Assembly (NCBI GenBank): GCA_029974635.1
Contig: JARKQY010000024.1
Span: 186,001-250,000 of the forward strand
Length of the DNA: 64,000 nucleotides
From: Bacillota bacterium
Lineage (GTDB): Bacteria; Bacillota; UBA4882; UBA8346
Reading direction: 5' to 3'
In this document: in pieces, positions 26,781-35,845 of the stretch
Layout: every line of letters starts with the position of its first letter
Position numbering within the stretch: the stretch's first letter is position 1
Notes under the pieces: model-generated
What the model saw: the letters and a program-made list of their open reading frames with translations, nothing else
What the model was told of the DNA's origin: nothing
Databases searched by the model: none
Translations under genes and position numbers: made by a program

Positions 26781-27602
26781 TCAGCCGGTTTTTACTTTGT
26801 GACGCGTCTTGGGCGGCGGTTCGGCCGGGGGATTTTTTTCGGTGGCGGCGATACTTGCCCGTAAAGCCTCCATTAAATCAATGATTTTGCCGGTTTCCCG
26901 CTCCGGCGTTCGGGCGATCTCCCCACCGCTAATTTTGCTTTGGATTAGTGCCATTAAATCTTCACGATAGCGGTTGGTGTATTTCGCGGGATCAAAATGG
27001 CCGGATAAGTTGGCAATTAAGCTATTTGCCATTTTAATCTCGTTTTCATGCAAAGCCGGTTCAAGTTGTAACCCGGTCAGTCCGGCGGTGGATCTGATTT
27101 CGTCCGGATAGAAGACAACCGCCATTAGAATCGCATTTTGATAAACACGGAGCACGGCTAAAGTTTCCTTGGAACGGATCATTACTTTGGCCACTGCGAT
27201 TTTTCCTGTCTCCAACATGGCCCGTTTTAAGAGTGCATAAGCTTTTTCTCCGCCTTGGCCGGGCTCCAGGTAATAGCTTTTCTCAAAATAAATGGGATCA
27301 ATTTCAGTTAGGTCGACGAAATCCATAATATCAATTGTTTTGCCACTGCCATCCGGAATTTTGGCAAAATCCTCTTCGTTCAAGACCACATATTGGCCTT
27401 TTTGAAACTCATAACCCCAGACGATCTCCTCCGGACGTACTTCCACATTGCAGGTCGGGCAGCGCCGTTCGTATTTGATGGGAGTTTTACATTTTTCGTG
27501 CAGGTAATTGAATTTAATCTCCTTTTTTTCAGTGGCGGTATACAGCTTGACCGGGACATTCACTAGTCCGAAACTAATCGCGCCTTTCCATAAATTGCGC
27601 AT
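26781..27602 (-). CDS. ku: Non-homologous end-joining protein Ku
   Basis: The 273-residue homodimeric DNA-end-binding protein starts MRNLWKGAISFGLVNVPVKL, the bacterial Ku signature, and contains KTPIKYERRCPTC, FVDLTEIDPIYFEKSYYLEP and MALIQSKI. The C-terminal tail (TEKNPPAEPPPKTRHKVKTG) is Pro/Lys-rich as expected for ligase or DNA contacts. ATG 27602 fits the family start; GAGGTG lies upstream. No ligD is present nearby, so its ligase partner must be elsewhere. In spore-formers Ku helps repair breaks during outgrowth. Confidence 0.95.
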   Translation of the reverse strand: MRNLWKGAISFGLVNVPVKLYTATEKKEIKFNYLHEKCKTPIKYERRCPTCNVEVRPEEIVWGYEFQKGQYVVLNEEDFAKIPDGSGKTIDIMDFVDLTEIDPIYFEKSYYLEPGQGGEKAYALLKRAMLETGKIAVAKVMIRSKETLAVLRVYQNAILMAVVFYPDEIRSTAGLTGLQLEPALHENEIKMANSLIANLSGHFDPAKYTNRYREDLMALIQSKISGGEIARTPERETGKIIDLMEALRASIAATEKNPPAEPPPKTRHKVKTG

Positions 27603-27721
27603 GAAAAACACCTCGTTAGTATTATTCCAATAGGAAAAACGGTTATTCGTTATCTGGCTATTTAGTGGCTAGTGTCTTAACGATATATACCGGTTTTAAC
27701 CGGCAAGGTCTTTGTCAGTCC

Positions 27722-27757
27722 TCCTATTAATTAATCCTGCAAATCCTGGTCAAAAAC
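27722..27757. repeat. Dispersed intergenic repeat, copy 2
   Basis: ATTAATTAATCCTGC and AAATCCTGGTCAAAAA lie just before the speD terminator. The string resembles those at 25059-25091 and 60354-60383. Confidence 0.5.
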
Positions 27758-27763
27758 GCATTT

Positions 27764-27791
27764 AAAAAAGCACCTGGCAAGGTGCTTTTTT
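27764..27791. terminator. Terminator of speD (bidirectional)
   Basis: AAAAAGCACCT and AGGTGCTTTTT pair perfectly around GGCA, with A and T runs on either side. It lies 19 bases beyond the speD stop on the minus strand. Confidence 0.9.
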
Positions 27792-27809
27792 AGGTTTTCA
27801 TATTCAGTT

Positions 27810-28190
27810 TTATGAAGCTTGATCTTTAAACTCAGTATCCGGAATTCCCCGCCGGACTGACATTTCATGGATGCGGGACGGTTTTAGTACGTCCTTTAAA
27901 AAATCAATGGCTTTCTGCGTCATACCGCCTCCGCAAGTGTACACGTCAATTGCGGCGTATCCACGTTCCGGATAAGTATGAATCGAGATATGGCTTTCCG
28001 ATAATAACAGGAGTCCCGTAAAACCCTGGGGGCTAAACTTGTAAGATTCCTCACCAAGGATAGTCATATTGGCGCTTTTAGCAGCTTGTCGTAAACTGTT
28101 CATTAATAGATCAGCATCATCGAGCTTTTCGAACTGGCACCCCCAGAAATCCGCCAGAACGTGAGCACCTACAGTATCAAAAGTCTGCAT
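27810..28190 (-). CDS. speD: S-adenosylmethionine decarboxylase proenzyme
   Basis: This 126-residue pyruvoyl enzyme makes decarboxylated SAM for spermidine synthesis. The autocleavage site is the Glu-Ser pair in LLLSESHISIHTYPERGYAA; the Ser becomes the pyruvoyl group. HVLADFWGCQ is the N-terminal signature and DVYTCGGG the later one. ATG 28190 follows GAGGGG and fits family length; upstream in-frame starts add no family sequence. It is a single gene with a long upstream leader (28191-28345). Confidence 0.94.
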   Translation of the reverse strand: MQTFDTVGAHVLADFWGCQFEKLDDADLLMNSLRQAAKSANMTILGEESYKFSPQGFTGLLLLSESHISIHTYPERGYAAIDVYTCGGGMTQKAIDFLKDVLKPSRIHEMSVRRGIPDTEFKDQAS

Positions 28191-28345
28191 TCCCCTCACC
28201 CCTCTTGAATGAAATCTTCTGGTCAGGAAGAACATTTTGACCCATAAGCACCCTGATTTCCCTTTACCCGATGATGCGCTCGGCTTGATAAACCGCTAGG
28301 CTCGCCTCGGGATATATGTTAGATCAGGAGAATTTAATTGGAACG
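28191..28345 (-). promoter_or_regulatory. Possible structured 5' leader of speD
   Basis: On the minus strand, CCCGA and TCGGG can pair around a GC-richer 35-base insert. A second hairpin GGTCA/TGACC lies about 55 bases before the speD start. The leader is GC-richer than the flanking gap. It does not match the SAM-I riboswitch core. The rest of the gap, 28346-28765, shows no feature to me. Confidence 0.3.
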
Positions 28346-28765
28346 GAGTAATTTCACGCTCCCCATCATTTTTGCAAACAAGCATATAATAACAAATCTA
28401 TTTCCGGATGTCAATTACTTGAGTGAATTTTTTTACTAAAGAAACTTTAAAAAAGGTGTAACCAAAAACCAAATGAATCCAGTGCTCGAGTTCGATTGAT
28501 TATTATGCGAAGATCCCGGAATGAACGAATGATTTCAGCCTTAAAAACACTTGTCCCTGATGCTTCTAGTTTTTGCCGAGACTGAATATCTTATACCACT
28601 AGCGTCTCAATGGATACATCATCAATAAGCACCAATTAATACATAATAACTTACCGAAATTACAGCTTCCCCAATATTTTTTACCCTACCGGTGGTATAG
28701 ATGGAAGACGGCTAGTAATTTGTCACATAAATAGCTATCAAATTTTCCGGTGATAAATTACTTAA

Positions 28766-28821
28766 GTAGGCCTCTCTCCGCCAATTTTGGAATGCAATTT
28801 ATTTACGTGACGCTCTACTAG
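28766..28821. repeat. Small palindromic-end repeat, copy A
   Basis: The 56-base element runs from GTAGGCCTCTCTCCGCCA to TTTACGTGACGCTCTACTAG. It aligns almost end to end with copy B at 30993-31046 (shared TCCGCCA, GAATGC, TTTATTTACG, CGCTCTACTAG). It lies just upstream of the amidase gene. Confidence 0.65.
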
Positions 28822-28842
28822 AATTCCGCAGGAGGTAAATCC

Positions 28843-29571
28843 ATGACCCGCAAGCGTCTGGTCATTATTTTACTGCATGGAAAACTATTTATTTTATGGG
28901 GGCTTCTTTTTTGTATTGGATTTGGGTTTTGGCTGCTGAATCAACCGGCGATCTGGACCAGTATTCCATTGGCCTCCTTTATATCCGGTCGCATAGTAGC
29001 TATTGATGCCGGACATGGGGGGGGAGACCCGGGAGCCAAAACAAAATCCGGACTCGCGGAGAAGCATCTCAATCTGGATGTGGCTTTACGATTGAAAAAA
29101 TATTTGTCCAGGGTTGGAGTATACTGCATAATGATTCGCGAAACGGATATTGATTATTTTGAAGCGGCTAACGGTACCAAAAAGCAGCGGGATTTGAACC
29201 ACCGGGTTCATATCGCCAATGAAAGCAAAGCCGATATTTTCATCTCAATTCATGCCAATAGTTTCCCTCAAATTATCTATCACGGCGCGCAAACCTTTTT
29301 TAACAAGGAGAGTCCCCACTCCAAAAAACTGGCCGAAGCGATTCAGGCACAGTTGGTGAGGCGTTTGGGACCAAATCACCGCAAAGCTAAGAGTGGGGAC
29401 TACAGAATATTGAATTTTACGAAGATGCCCGGAGTCATTGTGGAAATCGGATTCCTTTCCAATGAGGCGGAAGCGAAGTTATTGGCGACTGAATCGTACC
29501 GGGAGAAACTTGCCGCAGCAATATACTTTGGAATCATTGATTATTTCTGCAATAATGCCCAGAAGCGGTAA
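28843..29571 (+). CDS. cwlD: N-acetylmuramoyl-L-alanine amidase, CwlD-like
   Basis: The 242-residue zinc amidase (Amidase_3) cleaves the peptide stem from MurNAc. One N-terminal transmembrane segment (about 7-32) precedes the catalytic domain: IVAIDAGHGGGDPGA (zinc His), a Glu in AEKHLNLDVALRL, FISIHANS (zinc His) and PGVIVEIGFLSNEAEA (catalytic Glu). Length and layout match CwlD, which makes muramic lactam in spore cortex, but vegetative amidases share this fold. GGAGG precedes ATG 28843. Confidence 0.85.
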   Translation: MTRKRLVIILLHGKLFILWGLLFCIGFGFWLLNQPAIWTSIPLASFISGRIVAIDAGHGGGDPGAKTKSGLAEKHLNLDVALRLKKYLSRVGVYCIMIRETDIDYFEAANGTKKQRDLNHRVHIANESKADIFISIHANSFPQIIYHGAQTFFNKESPHSKKLAEAIQAQLVRRLGPNHRKAKSGDYRILNFTKMPGVIVEIGFLSNEAEAKLLATESYREKLAAAIYFGIIDYFCNNAQKR

Positions 29572-29646
29572 TTATTTCATTGAAATAAAGGAAATCGGAT
29601 GGCAATAACGAAATTTTTAGCAAAAAGCAAATCAGGAGATTTTGAA

Positions 29647-30903
29647 ATGAAAGCGGAAATCATCTGTATCGGGACGGAGTTATTGCTGGGCCAGATTGTA
29701 GATACTAACGCCGCCTTTTTAGCCAAGGAACTGGCTGGTTTGGGAATTGATTTATACCACAAAACTACAGTGGGGGATAATCTGGAACGGGTGGCGGCCG
29801 CCCTTGAATTAGCCTGGAGCAGGTCTGATTTGCTGATTCTATCGGGGGGATTGGGACCGACGCAAGATGACTTAACCCGGGAAGGGGTTGCCCGATTGCT
29901 CAATGAAGAACTTGAGTTTAACTCGGAAGCGTGGCGGCAGGTAGAGGCCTACTTTCGGAAAGTACAACGTTCAATTCCGGAAAGCAACCGGCGTCAGGCC
30001 ATGTTTCCCTCATCGGGAAAAATTATTCCAAATCATCTAGGAACTGCTCCCTGTATGCTGGTTGAAAAAGGTCGGCAGCGATTGATAGCTTTGCCCGGTG
30101 TTCCTTTGGAGTTGAAAGGGGTATGGGAGCTTCGAGTTATTCCGTATCTACGACAAATATTAATGTCGGAAAATAAACAGGTACTTACTTCACGGGTTTT
30201 GAAAATAGTAGGTATCGGTGAAGCGGCTCTGGAAGAGAAAATTATCGATTTGATCAAAAGCCAATCCAACCCAACCATTGCTCCATATGCCGATAAAGGA
30301 GAAGTTGCCCTGCGGCTTACCGCCAAAAGCGGTTCTGAAACGGAGAATAACCGCTTGTTGGGGCTGATGGAGGAAGAAATAGCGCAACGGGTTGGCGAAT
30401 ATATTTACGGATATAATGCTGATAATTTAGAGGTGGTCATTGGTAGGCTTTTAAAAAAAGCCGGCTGGTCTTTGGCCACTGCCGAGTCTTGCACCGGCGG
30501 CCTGGTTGCTCACAGGATTACCAATGTTCCCGGTAGTTCGGAATATTATTTGGGAGGAGTCAATTGTTACAGTAATTCGCTAAAAATCAGCGTTCTCGGT
30601 GTTTCCGAAGCAACCATCAGGGAATATGGAGCGGTTAGTGAAGAGGCCTCCAAAGCCATGGTTACCGGGGTTCGCAACCTGACCGGAGCAACCGTTGGTC
30701 TATCTGTAACCGGAATCGCCGGTCCGGGGGGCGGTAGCACCCAAAAATCGGTTGGTTTGGTCTACCTGGCAGTGGATATCAAGGGACGGATTATAGTCGA
30801 TAAACGGATTTTTCCGTATGACCGCATTGGAAACAAAGAAGCCGCAGCACAGGCGGTTTTGAGCCTTCTGTGGAAAGGTTTGGCTTCGAAGAACAGTTAT
30901 TAG
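29647..30903 (+). CDS. cinA: CinA, competence/damage-inducible protein (NMN deamidase type)
   Basis: The 418-residue protein has an N-terminal molybdopterin-binding-like domain (ICIGTELLLGQIVDTNAAF, LSGGLGPTQDDLTREG) and a C-terminal PncC amidase domain (LATAESCTGGLVAHRIT with the catalytic Ser, SVTGIAGPGGG). It recycles pyridine-nucleotide by-products. ATG 29647 follows AGGAG. In many Firmicutes it precedes recA, as here with one gene between. Confidence 0.94.
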   Translation: MKAEIICIGTELLLGQIVDTNAAFLAKELAGLGIDLYHKTTVGDNLERVAAALELAWSRSDLLILSGGLGPTQDDLTREGVARLLNEELEFNSEAWRQVEAYFRKVQRSIPESNRRQAMFPSSGKIIPNHLGTAPCMLVEKGRQRLIALPGVPLELKGVWELRVIPYLRQILMSENKQVLTSRVLKIVGIGEAALEEKIIDLIKSQSNPTIAPYADKGEVALRLTAKSGSETENNRLLGLMEEEIAQRVGEYIYGYNADNLEVVIGRLLKKAGWSLATAESCTGGLVAHRITNVPGSSEYYLGGVNCYSNSLKISVLGVSEATIREYGAVSEEASKAMVTGVRNLTGATVGLSVTGIAGPGGGSTQKSVGLVYLAVDIKGRIIVDKRIFPYDRIGNKEAAAQAVLSLLWKGLASKNSY

Positions 30904-30937
30904 TTATTGGTAATTGGTTATTAGTTTTCTAGTTAGC

Positions 30938-30990
30938 TAGTAAAATGTTCTCTAAATAACTTAGCAGTATAACTTAAGAACGTTTTACTA
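30938..30990. repeat. 14-bp inverted repeat abutting repeat copy B
   Basis: TAGTAAAATGTTCT and AGAACGTTTTACTA are complementary apart from one G-T, 25 bases apart. The second arm ends two bases before copy B. The gap before it (30904-30937) holds TTAGTTATTGG-type strings also seen near 52140 and 60299. Confidence 0.55.
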
Positions 30991-30992
30991 AA

Positions 30993-31046
30993 GTAGAGCG
31001 TTTCCGCCATTTCTGAATGCCGTTTATTTACGATGCGCTCTACTAG
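30993..31046. repeat. Small palindromic-end repeat, copy B
   Basis: The 54-base element has ends GTAGAGCG and CGCTCTAC that are perfect inverted complements and ends in TAG. It is the closest match to copy A at 28766-28821. Confidence 0.7.
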
Positions 31047-31141
31047 TGATTAGTTATCTTGTTATCAAGTATCAAAAGAACTGACGAACCAGTACTTTGT
31101 CAACACAAAAACTGCGAGAAATGCAATTACAAAGTACGGAA

Positions 31142-31196
31142 GTAGAGCACATTTTAAAATTTTAGTACTATAGATTAAGAATTGACGCTCTATTAG
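31142..31196. repeat. Small palindromic-end repeat, diverged copy C
   Basis: It begins GTAGAGCA and ends CGCTCTATTAG, 55 bases in all, the same length and ends as copy B, but the middle is AT-rich and unrelated. It lies about 95 bases beyond copy B. Confidence 0.45.
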
Positions 31197-31235
31197 TAAA
31201 CTAGAAAACCGGGAAACCAAATGGAGAGTGATGCC

Positions 31236-31784
31236 GTGAGATTGTTTGTAGGAGTTCATTTGGGGAGCGCTATGAAAACGGAGGTCATTCATTTTATTGA
31301 TAGCGCCAAAAAGAACTATCCATACTTAAAATGGACGAGCCCAGAGAATCTCCATTTTACGCTGAAGTTTTTCGGGGAAATCCCCGGTTCTAGATTAGCC
31401 GATATTAGCGAAGCGCTGCGTCAAGCCGCGGCTCAAAATGAAAAATTCGAGATTCAGTTGGGAAAAATCGGATGCTTTCCGGCGCGGGGAACTCCCAGGG
31501 TTGTTTGGATTGGTATATCCATGGGAGATAAGCAATTGATCGAGCTCGGGAACTCCATTGACACCGCTTGCTTCGGACATGGCTTCCCTAAGGAGGAGCG
31601 CCCTTTTAGTCCGCATCTGACCATTGCCAGGTTTAAAAATGAGTCGACTGATTTTAAATTCTTTGAACCTTGCGTTCAAATTACAAGTAAGTCAATGATT
31701 GAAGAGTTCTCATTAATTGAAAGCCAATTGTATCGAACGGGACCTGTATACCGGCAAATTGAAACATTTCGGTTGCAGAACTAA
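31236..31784 (+). CDS. thpR: RNA 2',3'-cyclic phosphodiesterase
   Basis: The 182-residue 2H phosphoesterase has the two catalytic HxT motifs, HFTLKFFGE (about residue 37) and HLTIARF (about 128), in the usual LigT spacing. ARGTPRVVWIGI is the intervening conserved strand. GTG 31236 has GGAGAG seven bases upstream; ATG 31221 contains that site. It lies between cinA and recA, a common arrangement. Confidence 0.92.
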   Translation: MRLFVGVHLGSAMKTEVIHFIDSAKKNYPYLKWTSPENLHFTLKFFGEIPGSRLADISEALRQAAAQNEKFEIQLGKIGCFPARGTPRVVWIGISMGDKQLIELGNSIDTACFGHGFPKEERPFSPHLTIARFKNESTDFKFFEPCVQITSKSMIEEFSLIESQLYRTGPVYRQIETFRLQN

Positions 31785-31819
31785 AAATTCGTAAAATCAA
31801 AAAAATAACCGCTCTTTGT

Positions 31820-31848
31820 TTGACAGGAAGAAATTAGTCTGATATACT
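31820..31848 (+). promoter_or_regulatory. Sigma-A promoter of recA
   Basis: TTGACA (31820-31825) and TATACT (31843-31848) are 17 bases apart. The predicted transcript starts about 70 bases before the recA start codon. Confidence 0.85.
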
Positions 31849-31853
31849 TAAAT

Positions 31854-31867
31854 AGAACACATGTTTG
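31854..31867. promoter_or_regulatory. LexA (SOS) box at recA
   Basis: AGAACACATGTTTG matches the Gram-positive SOS consensus CGAACRNRYGTTYG at 13 of 14 positions. It lies at the expected transcription start of recA, so LexA would repress recA. Confidence 0.8.
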
Positions 31868-31924
31868 GGTAAAGAACGTTTTTATTGCTTTATATCGGGG
31901 ATAATTGTGGAAGGAGGTATTCTG

Positions 31925-32968
31925 TTGTCGGATAAACAAAAAGCATTGGAAGTTGCTTTATTGCAAATTGAAAAACAGTTCGGCAAAGGTTCGATTATGA
32001 AGATGGGGGATGCCACCAACAAGAATATTGAAATAATACCCACCGGGGCTCTCTCATTGGATTTGGCATTGGGAGTCGGAGGAATCCCCCGGGGAAGAAT
32101 CGTCGAGATTTACGGTCCTGAGTCTTCGGGTAAAACCACGGTGGCTCTGCATATCGCCGCAGAAGCTCAAAAATTGGGCGGAATTGCGGCTTTTATTGAT
32201 GCCGAACATGCATTGGACCCTCTTTACGCCAAGAAGCTAGGCGTGGATATTGACAATTTATTGATTTCGCAGCCGGACACAGGGGAACAAGCGTTGGAGA
32301 TCGCTGAAGCCTTGGTAAGAAGCGGAGCGGTTGATATCATCGTTATTGATTCGGTGGCGGCATTAACTCCCCAAGCGGAGATTGAGGGAGAAATGGGTGA
32401 CACCCATGTAGGATTACAAGCCCGTTTAATGTCCCAGGCGCTGCGTAAATTAACTGCAATCATCAGCAAATCAAACTCAGTGGCGGTTTTTATCAATCAA
32501 ATCCGGGAAAAGGTGGGAGTTATGTTCGGCAATCCGGAAGTCACTCCGGGTGGACGGGCCCTAAAATTTTACGCCTCGGTACGGTTGGAAGTCCGTAAAG
32601 TTGAAACTTTAAAACAGGGGAGTGAAATTTTTGGGAACCGCACTAAAGTAAAGGTAGTAAAGAATAAGGTGGCGCCACCTTTTAAAGAAAGTGAATTTGA
32701 TATTATATATGGGGAAGGAATATCGAAAGCCGGTTGTATTTTAGATATGGCTGTTGATCTCAATATTATTAATAAAAGCGGTGCTTGGTTTTCGTACGGC
32801 GATAGCCGGATAGGGCAAGGCCGTGATAATGCCCGGGAATTCTTAAAAAAGGACCCCAATTTATTAGCAGAGATCGAAAAAAAGGTACGGACCAGTTTTG
32901 GTTTAACGAGTGAACTGGCCGTTAAAAGAGATCCGGTTCCGGCCAAAGAACTAGCCAAAGGGAAATAA
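31925..32968 (+). CDS. recA: Recombinase RecA
   Basis: The 347-residue ATPase drives strand exchange and LexA cleavage. Walker A is GPESSGKTT, Walker [13 protein letters not shown], and loop motifs [20 protein letters not shown] (L1) and [17 protein letters not shown] (L2) are present. TTG 31925 after GGAGGT gives the family length. recX follows after two bases. Confidence 0.98.
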   Translation: MSDKQKALEVALLQIEKQFGKGSIMKMGDATNKNIEIIPTGALSLDLALGVGGIPRGRIVEIYGPESSGKTTVALHIAAEAQKLGGIAAFIDAEHALDPLYAKKLGVDIDNLLISQPDTGEQALEIAEALVRSGAVDIIVIDSVAALTPQAEIEGEMGDTHVGLQARLMSQALRKLTAIISKSNSVAVFINQIREKVGVMFGNPEVTPGGRALKFYASVRLEVRKVETLKQGSEIFGNRTKVKVVKNKVAPPFKESEFDIIYGEGISKAGCILDMAVDLNIINKSGAWFSYGDSRIGQGRDNAREFLKKDPNLLAEIEKKVRTSFGLTSELAVKRDPVPAKELAKGK

Positions 32969-32970
32969 TC

Positions 32971-33414
32971 ATGCCCGGGAAATCCTCCATGGAAATCGCA
33001 CTAGATCTTTTAAGCCGCCGGGCTTATGTTGAGAAAAAAATGATCCAACGCTTATCCGAGTCCGGCTGTAATATGGAAGAGATTAATGAAACCCTAAGCA
33101 GGCTGCGACAGTGGGGCTACCTTAATGATCGCGAATATGGTAAAAACCGGATTGTCACTCTGCAATCCAGGCTGAAAAGCAGGGCGTTTGTTGAGAATGA
33201 TTTACGTATAGGCGGGTTGGAATCCGGATTAATTAAAGAGTTAATGAATTCTTATTACCCGGAACTGCTTGAAATTCAAATTGCGCGACAAATATTATTG
33301 CGAAATCCCCATAAGCAACAAAGAAATAAAGCTTGGGGACCTGCTTTTTTAATCAGATCGGGTTTCTCTGAAAATACTGTTCAACAGTGTTTCCCCGAAG
33401 TATCTTCCACTTGA
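32971..33414 (+). CDS. recX: Regulatory protein RecX
   Basis: The 147-residue, helical, basic protein binds the RecA filament and limits it. Family traits are LDLLSRRAYVEKKMIQRL and LRQWGYLNDREYGKNRI, a three-helix repeat. It starts two bases after recA, so it is cotranscribed, and a terminator follows at 33461. Confidence 0.9.
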   Translation: MPGKSSMEIALDLLSRRAYVEKKMIQRLSESGCNMEEINETLSRLRQWGYLNDREYGKNRIVTLQSRLKSRAFVENDLRIGGLESGLIKELMNSYYPELLEIQIARQILLRNPHKQQRNKAWGPAFLIRSGFSENTVQQCFPEVSST

Positions 33415-33460
33415 CACCTGTTTTAAAAAAGTTTACAATGATTTCTTGAGGACAGAACAT

Positions 33461-33486
33461 AAGCCGAGTTCTACTCGGCTTGTTTT
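33461..33486 (+). terminator. Terminator of recA-recX
   Basis: AAGCCGAG and CTCGGCTT form a perfect 8-base stem around TTCTA, followed by GTTTTC. Confidence 0.85.
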
Positions 33487-33585
33487 CTATTCATTTATCT
33501 TCCAAATATCTCATTGGCTGTAAGGCAATACCGATTTTTTAAGAATTTTCTTTGAAAATAACAAGTAGTATTTACAAACGAATGG

Positions 33586-35151
33586 TTGAAAACTCAGATT
33601 GATCAGGAGGTGATTGTAATAAATATAGTTCCCATCATAATAATAACGGTTGTTGTTAGTGCTGTCCTTGGATATTTCGGCAACTATCTTTATGGAATGC
33701 TGAAAATGCAGTCAGCCAAAGAAACATCCCGCAGAATGCTGGATATGGCCCGCAAAGAGGTAGAATCCATTAAGCGGGAGGCCTTGCTGGAAGCCAAGGA
33801 GGAAGCCCTAAAAGTAAAAAACGAGCTGGAACGGGAAAACCGGGAACGCCGTGCCGATATTCAACGTTTAGAAAAACGACTGCTTCAAAAAGAAGAATCG
33901 ATTGACCGCAAGTATGAGGTTTTAGAAAAGAAAGAAGAAGTATTAAACAAAAAGGATGCTGAGGTCGAAAAGCTTAAAAGCGAACTCCAGGAAACTCATC
34001 AACGACATCGACGGGAATTGGAACGGATTTCGGGACTATCCAGTGATGAAGCCAAGGCTTTATTACTAAAGGATGTGGAAGAAGAGATTGGACAGGAGAT
34101 TGCCATTAAGATTCGTGATCTGGAGGCAAAAGCGAAAGAAGAGTCTGACCGTAAAGCCCGGGAGATTATTTCATTGGCAATTCAGCGCTGTGCGGCGGAT
34201 CACGTAACCGAAGCCACTGTTTCGGTAGTTGCTTTACCCAATGATGAGATGAAGGGAAGAATTATCGGCCGGGAAGGTCGAAATATCAGGGCATTAGAGA
34301 CTTTAACAGGTATTGATTTAATTATTGACGATACTCCGGAGGCGGTTATTTTATCGGGTTTCGATCCAATTCGTCGTGAAGTGGCCCGGTTGGCGCTGGA
34401 GAAATTGATTGTTGACGGGAGGATTCATCCCGCCCGTATTGAGGAAATGGTTGAGAAGTCCCAAAAAGAAGTTGAGGCAATTATTAAGGAAGAAGGCGAA
34501 CGGGCTACCTTCGAAACCGGAATTCATGGCCTTCATCCTGAAATCATTAAATTGTTGGGCCGCTTGAAATATCGCACCAGCTACGGACAGAATGTTTTGC
34601 AGCACTCTATCGAGGTTTCCCATTTGTGTGGCGTAATGGCTGGAGAATTGGGAGCGGATATTACCCTTGCGAAAAGAGCAGGTCTCTTGCATGACATTGG
34701 TAAAGCCATTAACCATGAAGTGGAAGGAACTCACGTCTCCATTGGCGCCGATCTTGCCAAGAAATACCGGGAAAGTTTTCAGGTTGTAAATGCCATCGCC
34801 GCTCATCACGGAGATGTTGAGCCCATAACGATTGAAGCTGTTCTGGTCCAGGCCGGCGATGCCGTTTCGGGAGCAAGACCCGGAGCCCGGCGCGAAACAC
34901 TGGAGACTTACATTAAGCGGCTTGAAAAGCTTGAGAAGATTGCCGATTCATTTGACGGTGTCGAAAAGGCTTACGCTATTCAAGCAGGACGTGAAATCCG
35001 CATTATGGTAAAACCCGAGAAGATCGATGATGTCAATTCGGTGCGGATTGCCCGTGAAATTGTCAAAAGAATCGAAGAAGAATTGGAGTATCCCGGCCAG
35101 ATAAAAGTAACGGTTATTCGTGAAACCCGGGCCGTTGAATACGCAAAGTGA
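33586..35151 (+). CDS. rny: Ribonuclease Y
   Basis: This 5'-monophosphate-dependent endoribonuclease initiates mRNA decay at the membrane. It has an N-terminal transmembrane segment ([18 protein letters not shown]), a long charged coiled coil (about 45-210), a KH domain ([19 protein letters not shown]) and an HD domain ([14 protein letters not shown]). The given start is TTG 33586, giving 521 residues. However AGGAGG at 33605-33610 is followed eight bases later by ATA, with no ATG/GTG/TTG at proper spacing, so the real N-terminus may be 11 residues shorter. Confidence 0.95.
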   Translation: MKTQIDQEVIVINIVPIIIITVVVSAVLGYFGNYLYGMLKMQSAKETSRRMLDMARKEVESIKREALLEAKEEALKVKNELERENRERRADIQRLEKRLLQKEESIDRKYEVLEKKEEVLNKKDAEVEKLKSELQETHQRHRRELERISGLSSDEAKALLLKDVEEEIGQEIAIKIRDLEAKAKEESDRKAREIISLAIQRCAADHVTEATVSVVALPNDEMKGRIIGREGRNIRALETLTGIDLIIDDTPEAVILSGFDPIRREVARLALEKLIVDGRIHPARIEEMVEKSQKEVEAIIKEEGERATFETGIHGLHPEIIKLLGRLKYRTSYGQNVLQHSIEVSHLCGVMAGELGADITLAKRAGLLHDIGKAINHEVEGTHVSIGADLAKKYRESFQVVNAIAAHHGDVEPITIEAVLVQAGDAVSGARPGARRETLETYIKRLEKLEKIADSFDGVEKAYAIQAGREIRIMVKPEKIDDVNSVRIAREIVKRIEEELEYPGQIKVTVIRETRAVEYAK

Positions 35152-35197
35152 ATATAATATTATTATTTGTAGGGAAATCGGGAAGGAGGAGGAGATT

Positions 35198-35734
35198 ATG
35201 AAAGGGATCTTCTGGAAAGAAGGCGAGTCCTTCTCCAATTCCATGAGTTTAATTGCATTTTTATTGGTCCGATATCCGGAGATAGGTTCTGTCCGGTTTG
35301 ATCCGGTTCAGAAAACCTTGCAATTCTCGTTTGTAATTGTTAAAAAGCTATCCCTGGAGGAGTTTGATTCATTTAAGGACCAACTCATCTTAAGTGTGGG
35401 AAACATTTCTGAGTTGCAGGACCGGGATCCGGGTTTGATTGAAATTAATTATGCTGAGTACGATGGATTAACTTTTTTAGAAATCATGCGGGATATTGAT
35501 TCTCTAAATCAAGAGGAAATTGCGCTGATTATTGGAGTTGTTCACCAGTTTTTTGAAGGTTTTCTGCTTTTGGACCAGGAGGAAACCTTGCAGGAGGAAG
35601 ATGAATTGCTTCAAGAGGAAATGATTGAGCACATGTTGGAGGATTTAAAAGATTCGCGCCAGGAGAAAAAACTGATTGGTTTCAGGGAAGAAGGGCGCGT
35701 GCTGGTATTTAACCGGGCAGCTATACGGAAATAA
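35198..35734 (+). CDS. Conserved-looking protein between rny and ymdB, function unknown
   Basis: The 178-residue soluble acidic protein starts at ATG 35198 after GGAGGAGG. It has an alpha/beta N-terminal half (SLIAFLLVRYPEIGSVRF, LQFSFVIVKKLSLEEF) and an acidic helical tail of repeated Glu/Leu (EETLQEEDELLQEEMIEHML). It ends with a basic strand (GRVLVFNRAAIRK). I do not recognise the family. Its place directly after rny suggests a shared transcript. Confidence 0.7.
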   Translation: MKGIFWKEGESFSNSMSLIAFLLVRYPEIGSVRFDPVQKTLQFSFVIVKKLSLEEFDSFKDQLILSVGNISELQDRDPGLIEINYAEYDGLTFLEIMRDIDSLNQEEIALIIGVVHQFFEGFLLLDQEETLQEEDELLQEEMIEHMLEDLKDSRQEKKLIGFREEGRVLVFNRAAIRK

Positions 35735-35845
35735 AGTCGCTGATATGATTATCTGGCATAAATAGTGCGTTAAGAACCCAAAATGGGAGATAATCTTATA
35801 CTGAAACTATGTTTGACTATAGATATTTATATTAATTTAATCATT

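Noticed and set aside
28191..28345. SAM-I riboswitch upstream of speD
   Set aside because: No match to the conserved SAM-I core could be found.
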